Origin: Cryptomeria japonica
Taxonomy: Eukaryota > Streptophyta > Pinopsida > Cupressales > Cupressaceae
Direction: 5' to 3'
NCBI RefSeq assembly: GCF_030272615.1
Contig: NC_081415.1
Location: 375,301,392 to 375,365,391 of the forward strand
DNA: 64,000 nt
The position numbers were made by a program, and so were the translations under genes. Position 1 is the stretch's first letter; every line of letters begins with the position of its first letter. Below are positions 22,599 through 34,424 of this stretch, piece by piece. A model generated the notes under the pieces. It was given only the letters and a program-made list of their open reading frames with translations, was not told where the DNA came from and made no database searches.

Positions 22599-23832
22599 TA
22601 TTTGCCTAGCCAATAAGAACAATAACTAGAGTTAAAGTCTTAACTCAAATATTGGTAATCCATTCTTAGTAGCTATCATCTTCATGACTGAAGTTCATTT
22701 ACTTGTCAACCCAGGGATGTATTACTTGAAATGAGTCTGCATTGTATATGCACTAAGTTCTTGCGATAGTCATTCTGCACTACTGCAGCAACTAAGTCTC
22801 TAAAATAAACAAGCGAAAATATGACAACCATGGCTACAGGAAATCTTAACATTTAATTGAAGATTCTAACTAAATAACTATTAACTAAGTTTAGAGCTGA
22901 CAAACATGAATTACTCTGTCTGCTTTGGCTACAGAAACAAAAACAGGATCTGGTTCCAGTGGCTGGAGGAACAGTCAATTGCTAGAACATCTACTACAAC
23001 AAAAAGGAAACTTATTCTAACAGTCACACAAGAATACTTACCAAGTGGGCCCCCTTGGATGAGTGTATCCAAACTTCAAGATGATTCTATATACTCGGAA
23101 TAACATAGCTTTTATTCATTATTTCCAAAAGTCAATACAATACATGAGATAAGAGAAATGCTTCTAATTCTAGAAAACATTGTCTAACCTCTGTGAAGAG
23201 GTGCAAGTCTTTATTTATAAGAAAGTTACAACTTTCTACTAATTAGATCATGCCCATGAAATTAGGCGAAAACATTTATTACTGCAAGGAGAAGAAGTTA
23301 ATCCACAGAAAATGTGGAACTTAACTAAACCACAACCAAGAATATAGCATGGCAACGGTTACTAGATTGATGCCTACTGGAGACAACCATAAATGAATTT
23401 GGTATCGCCTCACTGTTCCCTTGCCGATTCACTTGCACACCATCTTCTCTACTATTTTAAATGTTCAACCGCCTTAAAATCTCCAACCGTTTGCATGGCG
23501 TGATTCTCCATCTAGCTTAAAACAACCGCTTCTGCAACAACTTATTTACTCCTGTATTAAATGTTAGAACATACAAGCATACATATATATCTATTTCCAT
23601 TAATCATAACATTTATACATTCACGCATGATATTACCTATAATAATCCGCATAGCTACAGGAATATTAAGGCAAAACAATATAGGGTTTAGCGGGTTTGG
23701 ATATCATTCATAATGCACACAATCAAAACTCTAATACCTCACATGACTTAAACATTGTCCCAATATGCAACTTAAAACATAGGAAAAACTTATCAGTCAT
23801 AGAAATAAAAGAGCTATTATTTTAGCTCATCA
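22599..23832 (-). repeat. 3' LTR of the Athila-like element
   Basis: On the minus strand it starts TGATGAGCTAAAATAATAG right after the polypurine tract and ends near GGCTAGGCAAATA, where the 5' LTR has GGCAAACA. A TATAAATA motif lies at about 23213-23220. In roughly 165 aligned bases near the left end I counted eight differences from the 5' LTR. Confidence 0.92.
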
Positions 23833-23848
23833 TTTGCCCCCCAACTTA
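23833..23848 (-). other. Polypurine tract of the Athila-like element
   Basis: The minus strand reads TTAAGTTGGGGGGCAAA directly before the 3' LTR. It is the priming site for plus-strand DNA synthesis. Confidence 0.85.
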
Positions 23849-24391
23849 ATGTCTTGTTTTCCTTACTCGAGCACTGACTCATAAATCACCTATGGTACCT
23901 TGTCATGTGCCTCTGGTAGCCAAATTCCAATAAAATCCTTTCATCTTTTCCATCCTAACCTACCTGGCTTCCTCCACAGCCTCATCATAATGTTTATCTG
24001 TAGCTCTGCATCCCATAAATGGCCACATAAGGATAGGTGGTTGAAATATCAAAGGCAACCAATTATTGCTTTTTGTCCTACCTAGATGGATATACCTGGG
24101 AGCTCTTTGTGTGGCTGCATGATAATTGGGCAATGAATGGGGTTCACCCTGCTTTAGGTCCTCTGAAAGACTATTCCAATGCTGAGCCAGACATTCAATT
24201 ATAGTTTGATTCTAAGTTCCAACCAAATTTTCATACTCCTGAAATACTTCCTCTCTCAATGGTAAATCTTGTCTTCTGACATCAGATCTAGTCAACAACT
24301 TTTGCCATTCAAAGTACATATGTCATGGGTTTTTAGCCTCATCTTTGAGTGGCAATGGGCAATCAAGTTCCAAGTTTCTGTGCATTCTAGA

Positions 24392-24781
24392 CTATATTCC
24401 CATACTAATTTCATTCTGTATCCAGGAAATCAATGCTTTTAACTGAATATCACCAATATACAGCAAGGGATTCCATTCATTGTCAGAAGAGACAACATAA
24501 TTATGCAAATAAAACTCACATAGAAAATTCTTAACGACTATAGGAGAGCTTTGGTAAACACTATAAAACTCCTGTGAAGTATTCAAAGAAGGGCTAAGAT
24601 CCCTAACAATGCAATTAAGTTTAAAACATAGATACTGTTCCTTCAAATATAAAGCATAAACTCTCGATGGAGCCTTGCACTGCATTAACTTGGGAACCAT
24701 GTTTTCTATAGTATCTACTTTGGTTTGTAACTTAACAATTTGGTTATCCCTCTTTTCAATTTTTTTTCTGTTGCTTATCAA
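24392..24781 (-). pseudogene. Extra 3' ORF of the Athila-like element, second part
   Basis: This open frame of about 129 codons begins with a short coiled-coil-like stretch (IEKRDNQIVKLQTKVDTIEN) and is otherwise unrecognised. It lies between integrase and the 3' LTR, where Athila elements often carry an extra, sometimes env-like, ORF. No clear signal peptide or transmembrane segment is visible. It probably belongs with the open segments at 25182-26100, separated from them by stops. Confidence 0.45.
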
Positions 24782-25181
24782 TTATCCCCTATAGCCTAGC
24801 CTTTTCTATTTCCCACTGTCTATAAAATGTGAGTGCAACAGATAAGCTAGTGAGACATGAAGGGAGCCTGTGAGTAGTTACTTGATGGATCGAGATCTTA
24901 TCACCTATTTCTTCAAACTACTCTTCTACTTGGGATAAATTTGACAGTCTTTCAGCTTCATGTCCTTCCTGCGGTTTACCCTCTTTCTAACTTTCATGCC
25001 CTAATTCTGATGTTTCCGCAAAAATAACCTCACTCACATCTCATGGTGCTTGAGTTCTTCATTTAACCCGATGACTCCTTCTTAATGGCATTTCCTGAGT
25101 GGCTGCAAGAGATTCTGTAATAGGAAAATCCTCCTTCATTTTTCGCTTTTTAGCTGCAGGAGGAACCTATGCTTCTTGAGG

Positions 25182-26100
25182 TCATTTCACGGTTTCTTCC
25201 TCTGCATCGCCTTTTTCTTTTTCTTTACCTTTCCTTCTATAAAATGTAGTCGCACTTTGAGTTTGAGTGGAGGGTTGCTCAATACTTGGCTCAACTACTG
25301 TTTCTTCCGCATCAGGCAAAGCTTCTTCAGCAATAGGAGGTTTGACTGCTGCATAAACCCTCAGAGACGAGGTTTCTCCTATACTTTCCTCTTGTATTGC
25401 AATTTCTTCTACAGCAAGAACATTCTCTTCTCCAAATTTATCGATATCCTCGAACTCTCCCAATGACATCTGCAAGACATCTCTAAGAGACCATTCTACC
25501 AATAATTTGATTAATCCATGATGACTAACAGAACGGTTAATACCCCTCTGTGTCTCCTTTGCACTAATAGAGATAAGATGATACAAGACATTTGGAATAT
25601 TCATCCTTCGGCCACGCCTGAAATGACTCAATAATTTAAAATGAACAGAATGCATATTGGAGTACCTACCATCACATGTTATATATTTCATATATGAAAT
25701 GCAACCTGCGACCATTCTCCTAGAAGAGATGTCCACTTAGTTCCTTTCTTGTCCATGCTCAGAGGTCCATCAGCTGGGTGAGTAAACTCTTCCCTTGCAC
25801 TTCTTGCATCTTTTGCCTCAGGAAATAGTTCTCCATCCTACGACAACCTGATGACTTCGGCTATTCTCTGCTATGTGGCTATGACTCGTAACCCTTTGAC
25901 ATAAGCCTCCCCTCCACTGAATGTGTGCATAAATTCATGCGCAATATCCTCACTAAATCTGTCAATTTTAAAATATAGTCGATCCACCCATAGGTCCAAA
26001 AATAGTGTTCACATTGGTTGTCCTGTAGCAAAGCATCATGAACCACAGGCTCATGATGGATAAGGGAACCTCTCATGGCTAACTTGGCATTCAAAAACAA
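25182..26100 (-). pseudogene. Extra 3' ORF of the Athila-like element, first part
   Basis: Two open segments (25879-26100 and 25182-25736) follow integrase. The first includes HEPVVHDALLQDN and a Trp/Tyr-rich stretch. The second includes a basic segment (LLSHFRRGRRMNIPNVLYHL), then a Glu-rich, low-complexity tail ending in Lys/Glu repeats. I do not recognise a characterised domain. Position and layout fit the extra ORF of Athila elements; an envelope function cannot be claimed. A purine tract lies just upstream at 26318-26340. Confidence 0.5.
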
Positions 26101-26317
26101 TACAACAAAATGAAAGACTGAAATATTCTACGAGGTTTGAAAATTTATTCCCCATAACTTTTTATTTATGCTTTAGTGCCTTTTATCAACTATGGCTGTA
26201 GGAAAGGTATACTCACTAGTGCTATGGGATTTCACATTAAAAAATGATGTCAAGAAAATTAAAACACATCATGGACAAGGACACGTAATTATGCAATCGT
26301 AAATAGAACCATAAAAC

Positions 26318-26340
26318 ACCCCCCCCTCCCCCCAACTTAA
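26318..26340 (-). other. Internal polypurine tract
   Basis: The minus strand reads TTAAGTTGGGGGG and then a further G-rich run. The first 13 bases are identical to the core of the 3' polypurine tract at 23833-23848. It lies between integrase and the extra ORF. Confidence 0.7.
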
Positions 26341-26671
26341 GATGACACATGTCCACACATGCAAAAAAAGGACAAAGGGAAGGGTATGTGGATTATGTGA
26401 ATCATATCAGGTAATAATCATAATGAAAGAATAAATGCTTAATTAAAAGAAAAATAAATAATACACATACCTGCAGTCGTACTAATTAATGTTGCAATAA
26501 AATGATTATCTATTCACAATATGAGATGAGGTGACGTGAAGTGCATGATGTGACAGAAATAGAAATGAAATGAGATGAGGTGGATGAGAAAATTAGTAGC
26601 GAAGAACGGTATTTCCATAAAATATGAAAATGGTTATTATGCATGCAAGAGGAATTTTAAAACTCCGAACC

Positions 26672-26779
26672 AAGAAGCCCCCCTGCAGAAGCTGCAGGAA
26701 CTGTGCTAAGAAGGCCCCCTACAGAGGCTGCAAGAACTGTGCCAAGAAGGTCCCCTGTAGAGGCTGCAGGAACTGTGGT
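26672..26779. repeat. 36-bp minisatellite, three units
   Basis: Units start at 26672, 26708 and 26744, each of the type aagaaggccccctnnagagg followed by ctgcaggaactgtgcc. On the plus strand they encode a Cys-rich repeat (PCRSCRNCAKK); on the element's sense strand they encode Leu/Gln-rich peptide. The word ggctgcaggaac also occurs in the element's 5' LTR. Confidence 0.9.
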
Positions 26780-26883
26780 CTGCTCTTGGTTGTCAAATTG
26801 CTACAGTAACTCTTCTTTTGTTGTAGGCTTATGATAAAGGCGTAGTCAATGACCATTGACCAAAATTTTGAATCTGACTGGGT

Positions 26884-28299
26884 CTATTGTTGCCAACCGA
26901 ACTGCTCCATATTGAAAAACTTCATCAATCTCATATGGGCCCAACCAACGTGTTTGTAACTTCCCCATTGTATCCTTATATCTGGAATCATACAACAATG
27001 CCTAATCTCCAGATTTAAATTTTCTCTCATTGATATATTTATCACGCCATTTAGCTCATTAATGTTGAATAATTTATGTATGTTGGACAACCATCTTTTT
27101 CAGCTCATCTAGAGCATTCAATTGCATGATGCAGTCTTTTTGTGCTTCTGAGAGATATTCAATTGCAGAGTTGTCTTAAGAGTTTTATGCTCAAACTCAA
27201 TGGGCATCATGGTTGTTTGTCCATACACCATTTTAAAAGGTGTAAAACCAATTATTGTCTTTCATGTTGTTTTGTATGCCCAAATGGCTTGAGGAAGTCT
27301 ATTTGACCAATCTTTCCTATGAAGAGCTACCATCTTGGTAAGAATAGCTTCTAAATTCCTATTTATAACCTCTACCTGACCATTTGCCTGAGGATGGTAT
27401 GGAGTAGACTTCCTGTGTCTGATATTATATTCATTAACTAATGTTGCAATTAATGTGGAAGTAAATTGTGGTCCTTGATCTGAAACAATCTCTCTTGGTA
27501 CTCCATATCTGGAAAATATTTCCTCATAGATAAATTCAGCTACCTTATTATCTATTGCATGTGTCATTGCTCTTTCTTCCACCCATTTTGTAACATAATC
27601 AATGCATACTAGAATATAGGATTTCCCATTGGAAGGAGGATCAATTGGTCCAACAAAATCCAATCCCCATTTTTTAAATGGTGCAACAAATATTTGGGGA
27701 TACAATGGTATTTCATCAGATCTGGTAGGCCTACCCATTCATTGGCATCTATCACATTTTCTAGTATATTGAGTTGCATCTTTATACAAAGTTGGCCAAT
27801 AATATCATGTGTTAAGGATCTTAAGTGTTGTTCTTTTAGCAACAAAATTTCCTCCACATGGCTCATCATGACATGCATGAAGAATATCATACATTTCATC
27901 CTCTCTGATGCACCTTCTTAAGACTTGGTCAAGTCCAGTATACAATAAACAATCACCAATCCAAGAGAAATTAAAGCTTTTCTCAAATAGCAACCTTCTT
28001 TCTTTAGGAGGAAAATGAGAAGGCATCTTATTAGCAGCCAAATAATTTGCAATATCGACATACCAGGGAGTGTGAGATTTTATCAAGAACAAATGTTCAT
28101 CTGAGAAAACATCATCTATAGCTTCAGGATTATCTTTCAATTGAAGCCTAGAAAGATAATCTGCAACTACATTAACTTTGCCTAGTTTATCAACAACTGT
28201 AATATCAAATTCCTGCATCAATGGTAACCATCGAGCCAATCTTCTTGTAATTGAAGGCTTATTCATAAGATATTTGATTGTTGTATGATCAGTATGCAC
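26884..28299 (-). pseudogene. Athila-like integrase with the end of RNase H
   Basis: On the minus strand, from 28299, comes the end of RNase H and the linker (DHTTIKYLMNKP, DYLSRLQ). Next is the integrase zinc-binding region (H-x3-H spaced from CDRCQ). The catalytic core from 27738 has DFVGPI and CIDYVTKW (first Asp), SDQGPQF (second Asp) and PYHPQANGQVE (Glu). The C-terminal part reaches about 26884 in another frame. Two in-frame stops split the zinc-binding region from the core. The enzyme joins element DNA to host DNA; this copy is not intact. Confidence 0.88.
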
Positions 28300-29516
28300 A
28301 TAGATTTGATATCATGTGATATAATGCCTGAATTTGTTAAGTGCATATATTACTGCCAACATCTCTTTTCTGTGACAGTATAATTAAGCTCAGGTCTCTG
28401 CATTTTTTTGCTAATGATATAAATTGCATTCTCCAAATTGTCCATCTTTTATCCCAAAACTACTCCTATAGCATAATCTGATGCATCTGTATGAATATGA
28501 AAAGGTAATGACTAGTTTGGGTCCTTGAGCACTGGTGCTTGAGTCAAGGCATGTTTGAGCTTCAAGAAAGCTTCATGGCATGTAGGAGTCCAATCAAACT
28601 CCATATCTTTAGTCAAAAGACAATATAAAGGTCCTGCAATTTTACTAAAATCCTTAATAAATCTTCGATAATATCCAGCATGACCAAGGAAACTTCAAAC
28701 ATCCTTTTGCTTTGTGGGAACATGAAGGTTTTGAATAACTTCAATTTTGGCTGGGTCAACCTGTATTCCAGTTATAGAAATATGATGACCAAAAACTATG
28801 TCTTCATGCATCATCATAAAGCATTTTTCACTGTTCAAGGATAAATTATAATATTCACACCTCTGTAAAACTTTCTTTAAATTCTTCAATGCCTCTTCAA
28901 ATTTTGAACCATAAGTGGTAAACTCATCCATATAGATCTCCATGCTATCTTGGGAAATATCTAAAAATATGCTTATCACTGCTCTTTGAAAAGTAGTTGG
29001 GGCATTACACAATCCAAAGGGAAGAACAGAATATGCATATGTTCCCCAAGGGCAAGTAAATGTAGTCTTTTCCTAATCCTCGGGAGCAATTCGAATCTGG
29101 TTGTAGCCACTAAATCCATCCAAGAATGAAAAGTACCGCTTCCCTACCAAGGAATCTAATACTTGATCCACAAATGGTAATGGAAAATGATCCTTCCTAG
29201 TTGTTGAGTTCAAAGCTCTATAATCTACACATACCCGACATTAACCTCCATTCTTTGGAACTATGACTAGAGGCAACACCCACCGACTATCTGATATAGG
29301 ATAGATAAATCCAACGTTTAATAATTTATGTAGTATCTCTTTAACTATCTCCCTTAATGCAAGATTGATTCTTCGATGTGGTTGTCTGAGCGGTCTACAT
29401 TCTTCTTTGATATAAATGTGGTGTGTACAAATCATAGGATCAATTCCTTGCAAATCTTTGTAATCCCACACAAAAGTGTGTTGATGACATTTGAGCAATT
29501 CAACCAGTGTTAACAT
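28300..29516 (-). pseudogene. Athila-like reverse transcriptase and RNase H
   Basis: Motifs in order: PLRQPHRRINLALREIVK at the RT start, ISDSRWVLPLVIVPKNGG, CRVCVDYRALN, FPLPFVDQVLD, FSFLDGFSGYNQI, FTCPWGTYAY and LPFGLCNAPTTFQRA. The active site at 28920-28934 reads YMDEF, where the family has YMDDF. The thumb and RNase H start (FHIHTDASDYAIGVVLG, about 28465-28510) follow. At least four stops and a frameshift before 28299 are present. The second active-site Asp replaced by Glu is a catalytic-residue change in addition to the frame damage. Confidence 0.88.
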
Positions 29517-30918
29517 TTATTTGGATCAACTTCCACCTTGATAGTAAGATCGATCTGAGCTACCTCAAAAAGATAAGAAGTGCAAACTTCCTGCGGCAAC
29601 AAGGTATGCAATATGTCAGTGGCTGCAGGAAAATCTGATGCTGTAATACTTGATGTTAACTCCTGCGACTGCTGCTCCAGATTATATTGATTTGCCAGAA
29701 TTTTAGAAAGGATAGAATCGTCATCTTGGAGTCGTATGAATGATTCTCGATTAATCATCATAAGATGATTGACAAAGTTAACTTCCTCTTCTAATTCCTC
29801 CCCCATGTCAGGCCAAACAACTTGTTCTTGATCAAGTTGGGGCTGAGCAGGTGAACACAGAGCTAGAGTTTTTGTAGTATTTCCATCAAAAATAGTCATG
29901 TCCCCTGATCAACATCTTATATATGCATCGACTATAGCAAGACAAGGTCTCCCTAAGATAACCGGATATCCCCCCAATGTAGTCTTAGGAGACAAAATCA
30001 TAAAATTTGTCGAATATTCCCAAGAGTCTAGATTAACGACAACATCTTCAATCATACCATCAGGCTGAACTATGGAACTATCGGCAAGCTATAGGACCGT
30101 AGGAGTAGGCTTGAGACTGGTTATGTTAAGTTTTTGCATAATGTCTCTTGTCATTACATTGATGGTTGCTCCCAAATCTATAAAGGCATTCTTTATCTGA
30201 GTGTCATTGATGGCTATTTGCACAATAGGAGACTACCAGGGTCAAAATATTTAGGAATTGAAACTTTTCCCATTACATGCACTGTTTGCAGATCCTTTTT
30301 CTTCCTACCAGGTTTTCTTAAACATGCCTCTTTAATTGCCTTACCATAGATAGGGACATCCTTAATAACCTGAAATAATAGAATCTTAACACATATGTGT
30401 TTCAGCTGATCAATGATATCAAAATCTATATCCTCTTACTGAGGAATCTCTTCAGCTTGCAACCTTTGAGGAAATGGGGGTATATGCTGACTCTGAGGAA
30501 TTTGGGTTGTTGGGCTAGATATTTCCTTTTCCTTTTGTACTTCAGTTATAACTGGAGGAGACAAGTTAGGCAAAGTTGTCCTGGATCTAAGGTGAATATC
30601 ACTTATAGAAAGAGAATAAGTTGGGTATTGATTAGGATTAGCTAAATAAACTTGTTGTTGCTGCTAAGGCTTGCTATTAGGATTTGGCATGGGTTGAGTG
30701 GGCAGCTGAGTGGGTTTAGGTGGAACGGTGTTAGCAGCAGGAGGGGGCATTATAGCAGGTTGTTGAGACTGTTGAGGTTGTTGCAGAGGTTGCTGATAAC
30801 CAAAAGACTAATTCATCCACTGTTGACGTCCTCTCCATTAGGGAGTAGGTTGCCAATTCCCTTGGAATGGTTGCCATGGTCCTAGAGATTGAGACCAATT
30901 TCCTTGTGGCTGCTACCA
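29510..30918 (-). pseudogene. Gag-pol spacer and aspartic protease of the Athila-like element
   Basis: After the gag frame closes there is a Pro/Gln-rich spacer with stops, then the protease region. FIDLGATINVM at 30152-30184 is the plant Athila/Tat form of the retroviral-type active site (DLGA in place of DTGA), preceded by IVQIAINDTQIKNAF and followed by a VILGRPCLA flap/end motif. The open segment 29510-29899 leads towards RT in a different frame. The protease normally cuts the polyprotein in the particle; stops here make the copy defective. Confidence 0.8.
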
Positions 30919-32235
30919 CTATGATGTTTGATTGGCAAAATTTTGCCCTTGTCCTTGAGGATTATACCAATTTTGATAATTTCCAAAATTTTGAGCATAT
31001 GGAGGTTGCCATTGATTATTTTGTGCATGGGAATTTCCACTATAACCAAAAAAAGAAAGTGGATTAGGAGGCATACCTTGTCTTGGAAAATTTGGCCTTC
31101 TTTGAGAAGCATAAAAGATTTGCTCATCATCTCCTTGTACTGTCTTGAAATCAGGAACTTCAAGATTTTCAACCATCTTACATCTACAGTCTCTTTTCTT
31201 CTGTCTGCAACATGGACAAAATTCTATGAGCATTGCATTGAATTTCTCATGCTTCTTCTTAGCTTGAAGTGTGTCTAACTGAGTAGCCATATTGTTTATG
31301 ATATCCTCTTTAAAATCCTTCAAAAGGTGACTGAGCTCCATTCGCGAAACTCCATTATTGGACGTTGATGAAGACATTCCCAGCTTGAAACACCTATTCT
31401 TCTTAGAAGAATATCTGTAATACTTCTGAAAAATTTGACCAATGCCATTCCATGTTGCTTGATTTATATCACCACCTCCCATAAGGTCTAAAGCATCCGT
31501 GCATTCGTCACTAATTCCCCTAAGAAATATCAACTTAAGAGAATCTTCATTTAAAGTACTATGCTTGGACTTCTTGACACTGAATGGAAATCTCTCCAGA
31601 TAACCTTCTAGACTCTCATCCTCCCTCTGTGTCATTCTAAATATATCATCCCCATGACAGTCAGTCCCTCTACAATAATCTTTATATTTCACAAGAAATA
31701 ATCGTTTCATCTCATCCCATGTAGTGATTTTACTACTCCCTAGACTCATAAACCATCTCAAAGCTGATTCTTTTGAAGTGGTAGGAAATATTTTGATTCT
31801 ATGGGCATCTGTAGTGTAATCATAACTCCTATAGAGGACATCAAATTCAAACAAGAAAGTATCGAGGTCCTCTTTCACCAATCCATAAAATTTAGGAAGA
31901 GAAGAAGCTGGAATGTTCTTGATATTCGCATTATCATGTAAATCAGAAATGAGGAATTCAAATGTTGGGTTCATAGGTGGAGGTGGGTTATTCCCACCGA
32001 GGGGTGGATTTCCTTGCATTGGTCTTTGAGGAGGAGTTACCGGACAAGGGTCCTCTTCAGGAGGTCCAAAGAGGAAATGAAGGTTGTTCTCAAAAAGTTC
32101 AAATTCAAGCAGGTTCAAATTATATGGGGCTTGGTAAAGTGTAGCAAAAGGGTTTACATCTGGTGCTTCATATGGATTGAGTCTTGTATGATCAGGATGG
32201 TTAGGAATAAATCTACCTTGAGCATCTCTTGTTCA
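30919..32235 (-). pseudogene. Athila-like gag
   Basis: About 430 open codons, of which 399 follow a TTG at 32116-32118. Upstream the frame stays open to a TGA near 32233, and no in-frame ATG is seen, so the true start is lost or unclear. A retrotransposon gag domain is recognisable in the first half (SLPKFYG, LFEFDVL, ALRWFMSL, TTWDEMKRLFLVKY, ESLEGYLERF). A Cys-rich cluster (CPCCRQKKRDCRC) stands where a nucleocapsid would be. The C-terminus is rich in Gln, Asn and Pro. Gag forms the virus-like particle. This is the longest open frame in the window. Confidence 0.88.
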
Positions 32236-32344
32236 TCTATGCATGTAGATTCATTAGAATTACTTAAAACAAACTGAGCTATGAAAACCAAGTATACTGA
32301 AAACTTTAAAATTCATAACTGTGACAGGTTCTTAGTTTGACACC

Positions 32345-33612
32345 TATAATACCCTAAAAATGATCACCTAAACCATGAGCCCCTAATCTCGACAACATCA
32401 CCAAGGTCCTAACCAAAGTCAATTAAATCAACCTTGAGCACCTAATTAATTAATTCTTCAATCATTAATGTTACATGGCGAATTAATCACTCTATATTAA
32501 TTAAATATTCATTTAATTAATTAAATCATTCCAAGTAAATCATTTTGATCTTTATTTAATTAAATATCCTAGCATATTTAGTTAATAAATAAATTTGCCA
32601 TTTAATCATAAAAAAGAGGAATTAATAAACAAAAAAGAGAATTAATTTACAAAAAGAGATTAATCACAAAAAGAGGAATTAATCTACAAAAGAAAGAGTT
32701 AAATTGAAAACAAAAGAAAATAATTAAATTGAGAAAAGAAATCAAACTTAAGATATTTCTTTTTCTAAAATTGAGATAACTTGGAAAACCAGAAAAGCAA
32801 TTAAATTGAATTAATCATTTTCTCTAAAAATAAAACTTAAAGCTTTTCTTGAGGAAAGAGGTTTAGTTATATTGAAAAGGCTTTTTTCTAAATAAAAATT
32901 TTGAACAAATTAAAGAAAAGTGCATGGAATCGACTATTTTTATCTCAAGTGCATGGAATCAACTAAATTTTATCTCCAATGCAGACTTAGACTTATAATT
33001 TGAATGCATTCAATCAAGCTATAATTGAAATCTATCTCAAGGTTAACTTAATCTGATCTCTCAATTATTTCAATTATCCTAAAATGTGCTTTTTATTGAG
33101 GAATCTCAACCGCTCATTGTTAATCGATCTTGATCGTTGGTCTCTCTTTTGAGTCTTTATAAATTCAGCCTTCATCTCTCATTCAAAACAACCTGGAGAT
33201 TTATTGTTATTATGTAGTTTTTGCTCTGGAGTCATTGAAGATATTGTGCTTTGAGATTATTGCATCTTAGTTTAGCTTTTTGCATACTTATTTTAGTCAT
33301 TATTGCTTGAATTCATATAGCTTAATATTCATTCATCTAGCTTAATCTTGCATATCTAGCTTAATCTTGCATCCATTTAGCTTATTCTTGTGCTCATATA
33401 GATTAAATCCTTCGTCTTGGTGTAGTCTAGTCACTGGTATTGCTTAGACAAATCTGAGAGAAAGTCTATACTCGCATCTTTTAGAAGGCAATAGGTCGAT
33501 TTGTTATGGTTTTTTATATTTATGATTGTATCTGTCTAACCATGCATGCAATGACTTAATTGAAGTGTTGTGTCTTACAACTTACAAAATTTATCCACTT
33601 TTCACACACACA
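32345..33612 (+). repeat. 5' LTR of the Tat-like element
   Basis: Starts TATAATACCC (the 3' copy has TGTAATACCC) and ends in CACACACACA. A TATA motif (tttataaattca) lies near 33156. In the first 188 aligned bases I counted eight differences from the 3' LTR. Confidence 0.93.
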
Positions 33613-33616
33613 TTTT

Positions 33617-33634
33617 TGGTGCCCACCGTGGGGC
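33617..33634 (+). other. Primer-binding site, tRNA-Lys type
   Basis: TGGTGCCCACCGTGGGGC, four bases after the LTR. It matches the complement of the 3' end of plant tRNA-Lys(CUU) with one change. It primes minus-strand synthesis. Confidence 0.85.
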
Positions 33635-33877
33635 AAAAGACTACATCTTTCGGCCTCGCAAATTAACTTACTTCTATTTTTCGAATTTATTTTTCGTACA
33701 GTTACTTCAAAAAATCATACGAGTTTTCACAGAGGCCCAAATGACAAACTACAAGTATCGTACGGTCCGTCACGAATTATCCTATGACTGGGTGAGAATA
33801 CTCATACAATATTCTGGTTTTTGGTATTAAAACAAACTGCATTTTTAGGGTTTTTCTTGTTGAATTTTTATGGTACT

Positions 33878-34392
33878 TGTAGTCACATAAATCTGTCCAG
33901 TTTAATTAAATGAATATTTGCTATTTATTTGATTAAAAATCTACTAGCCATCAGTTAATTAAATTAATATTTAATTAATTCATCTTCAAACATTCTCCTA
34001 TTAATTAAATAAATTATTCAATTTATTTTAATTCATTCATTCAAACAAATTCACAAATCAATTAAATGAATAAATCATATTTATTTCATTTAATCCCCTT
34101 TTCCTCTTTTAAATAAATTAAATAAAACATTTATTTAAATCATAAATCCCCCCCACTTGCATTTTCCTACAAATGCAACTTGCACACATTTATTGAAATA
34201 AATTAATTTTATTTTAATTAAAATCCTATTTTCCCTCTGTCCAAGGGGTTGAGTTTAACTGGTTAAAACATTGGGTTCTCACTGTGGAGACCCAAGTTCA
34301 ATTCCCAATAGGGACATCTGAAGTGGAATTCTAAGTTGTGACTCTTAGTCTTCCATAGGATGGGGAAGGTCTTTGGGTCAATCTAATCAAAC

Positions 34393-34424
<32 letters not shown>

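Noticed and set aside
26624-26809. Small Cys-rich plus-strand ORF as a metallothionein-like gene
   Set aside because: The Cys pattern comes from three 36-bp repeats inside a retroelement, antisense to it, with no promoter or homology evidence.
30919-31278. Plus-strand ORFs overlapping gag
   Set aside because: Shadows of the minus-strand gag frame.
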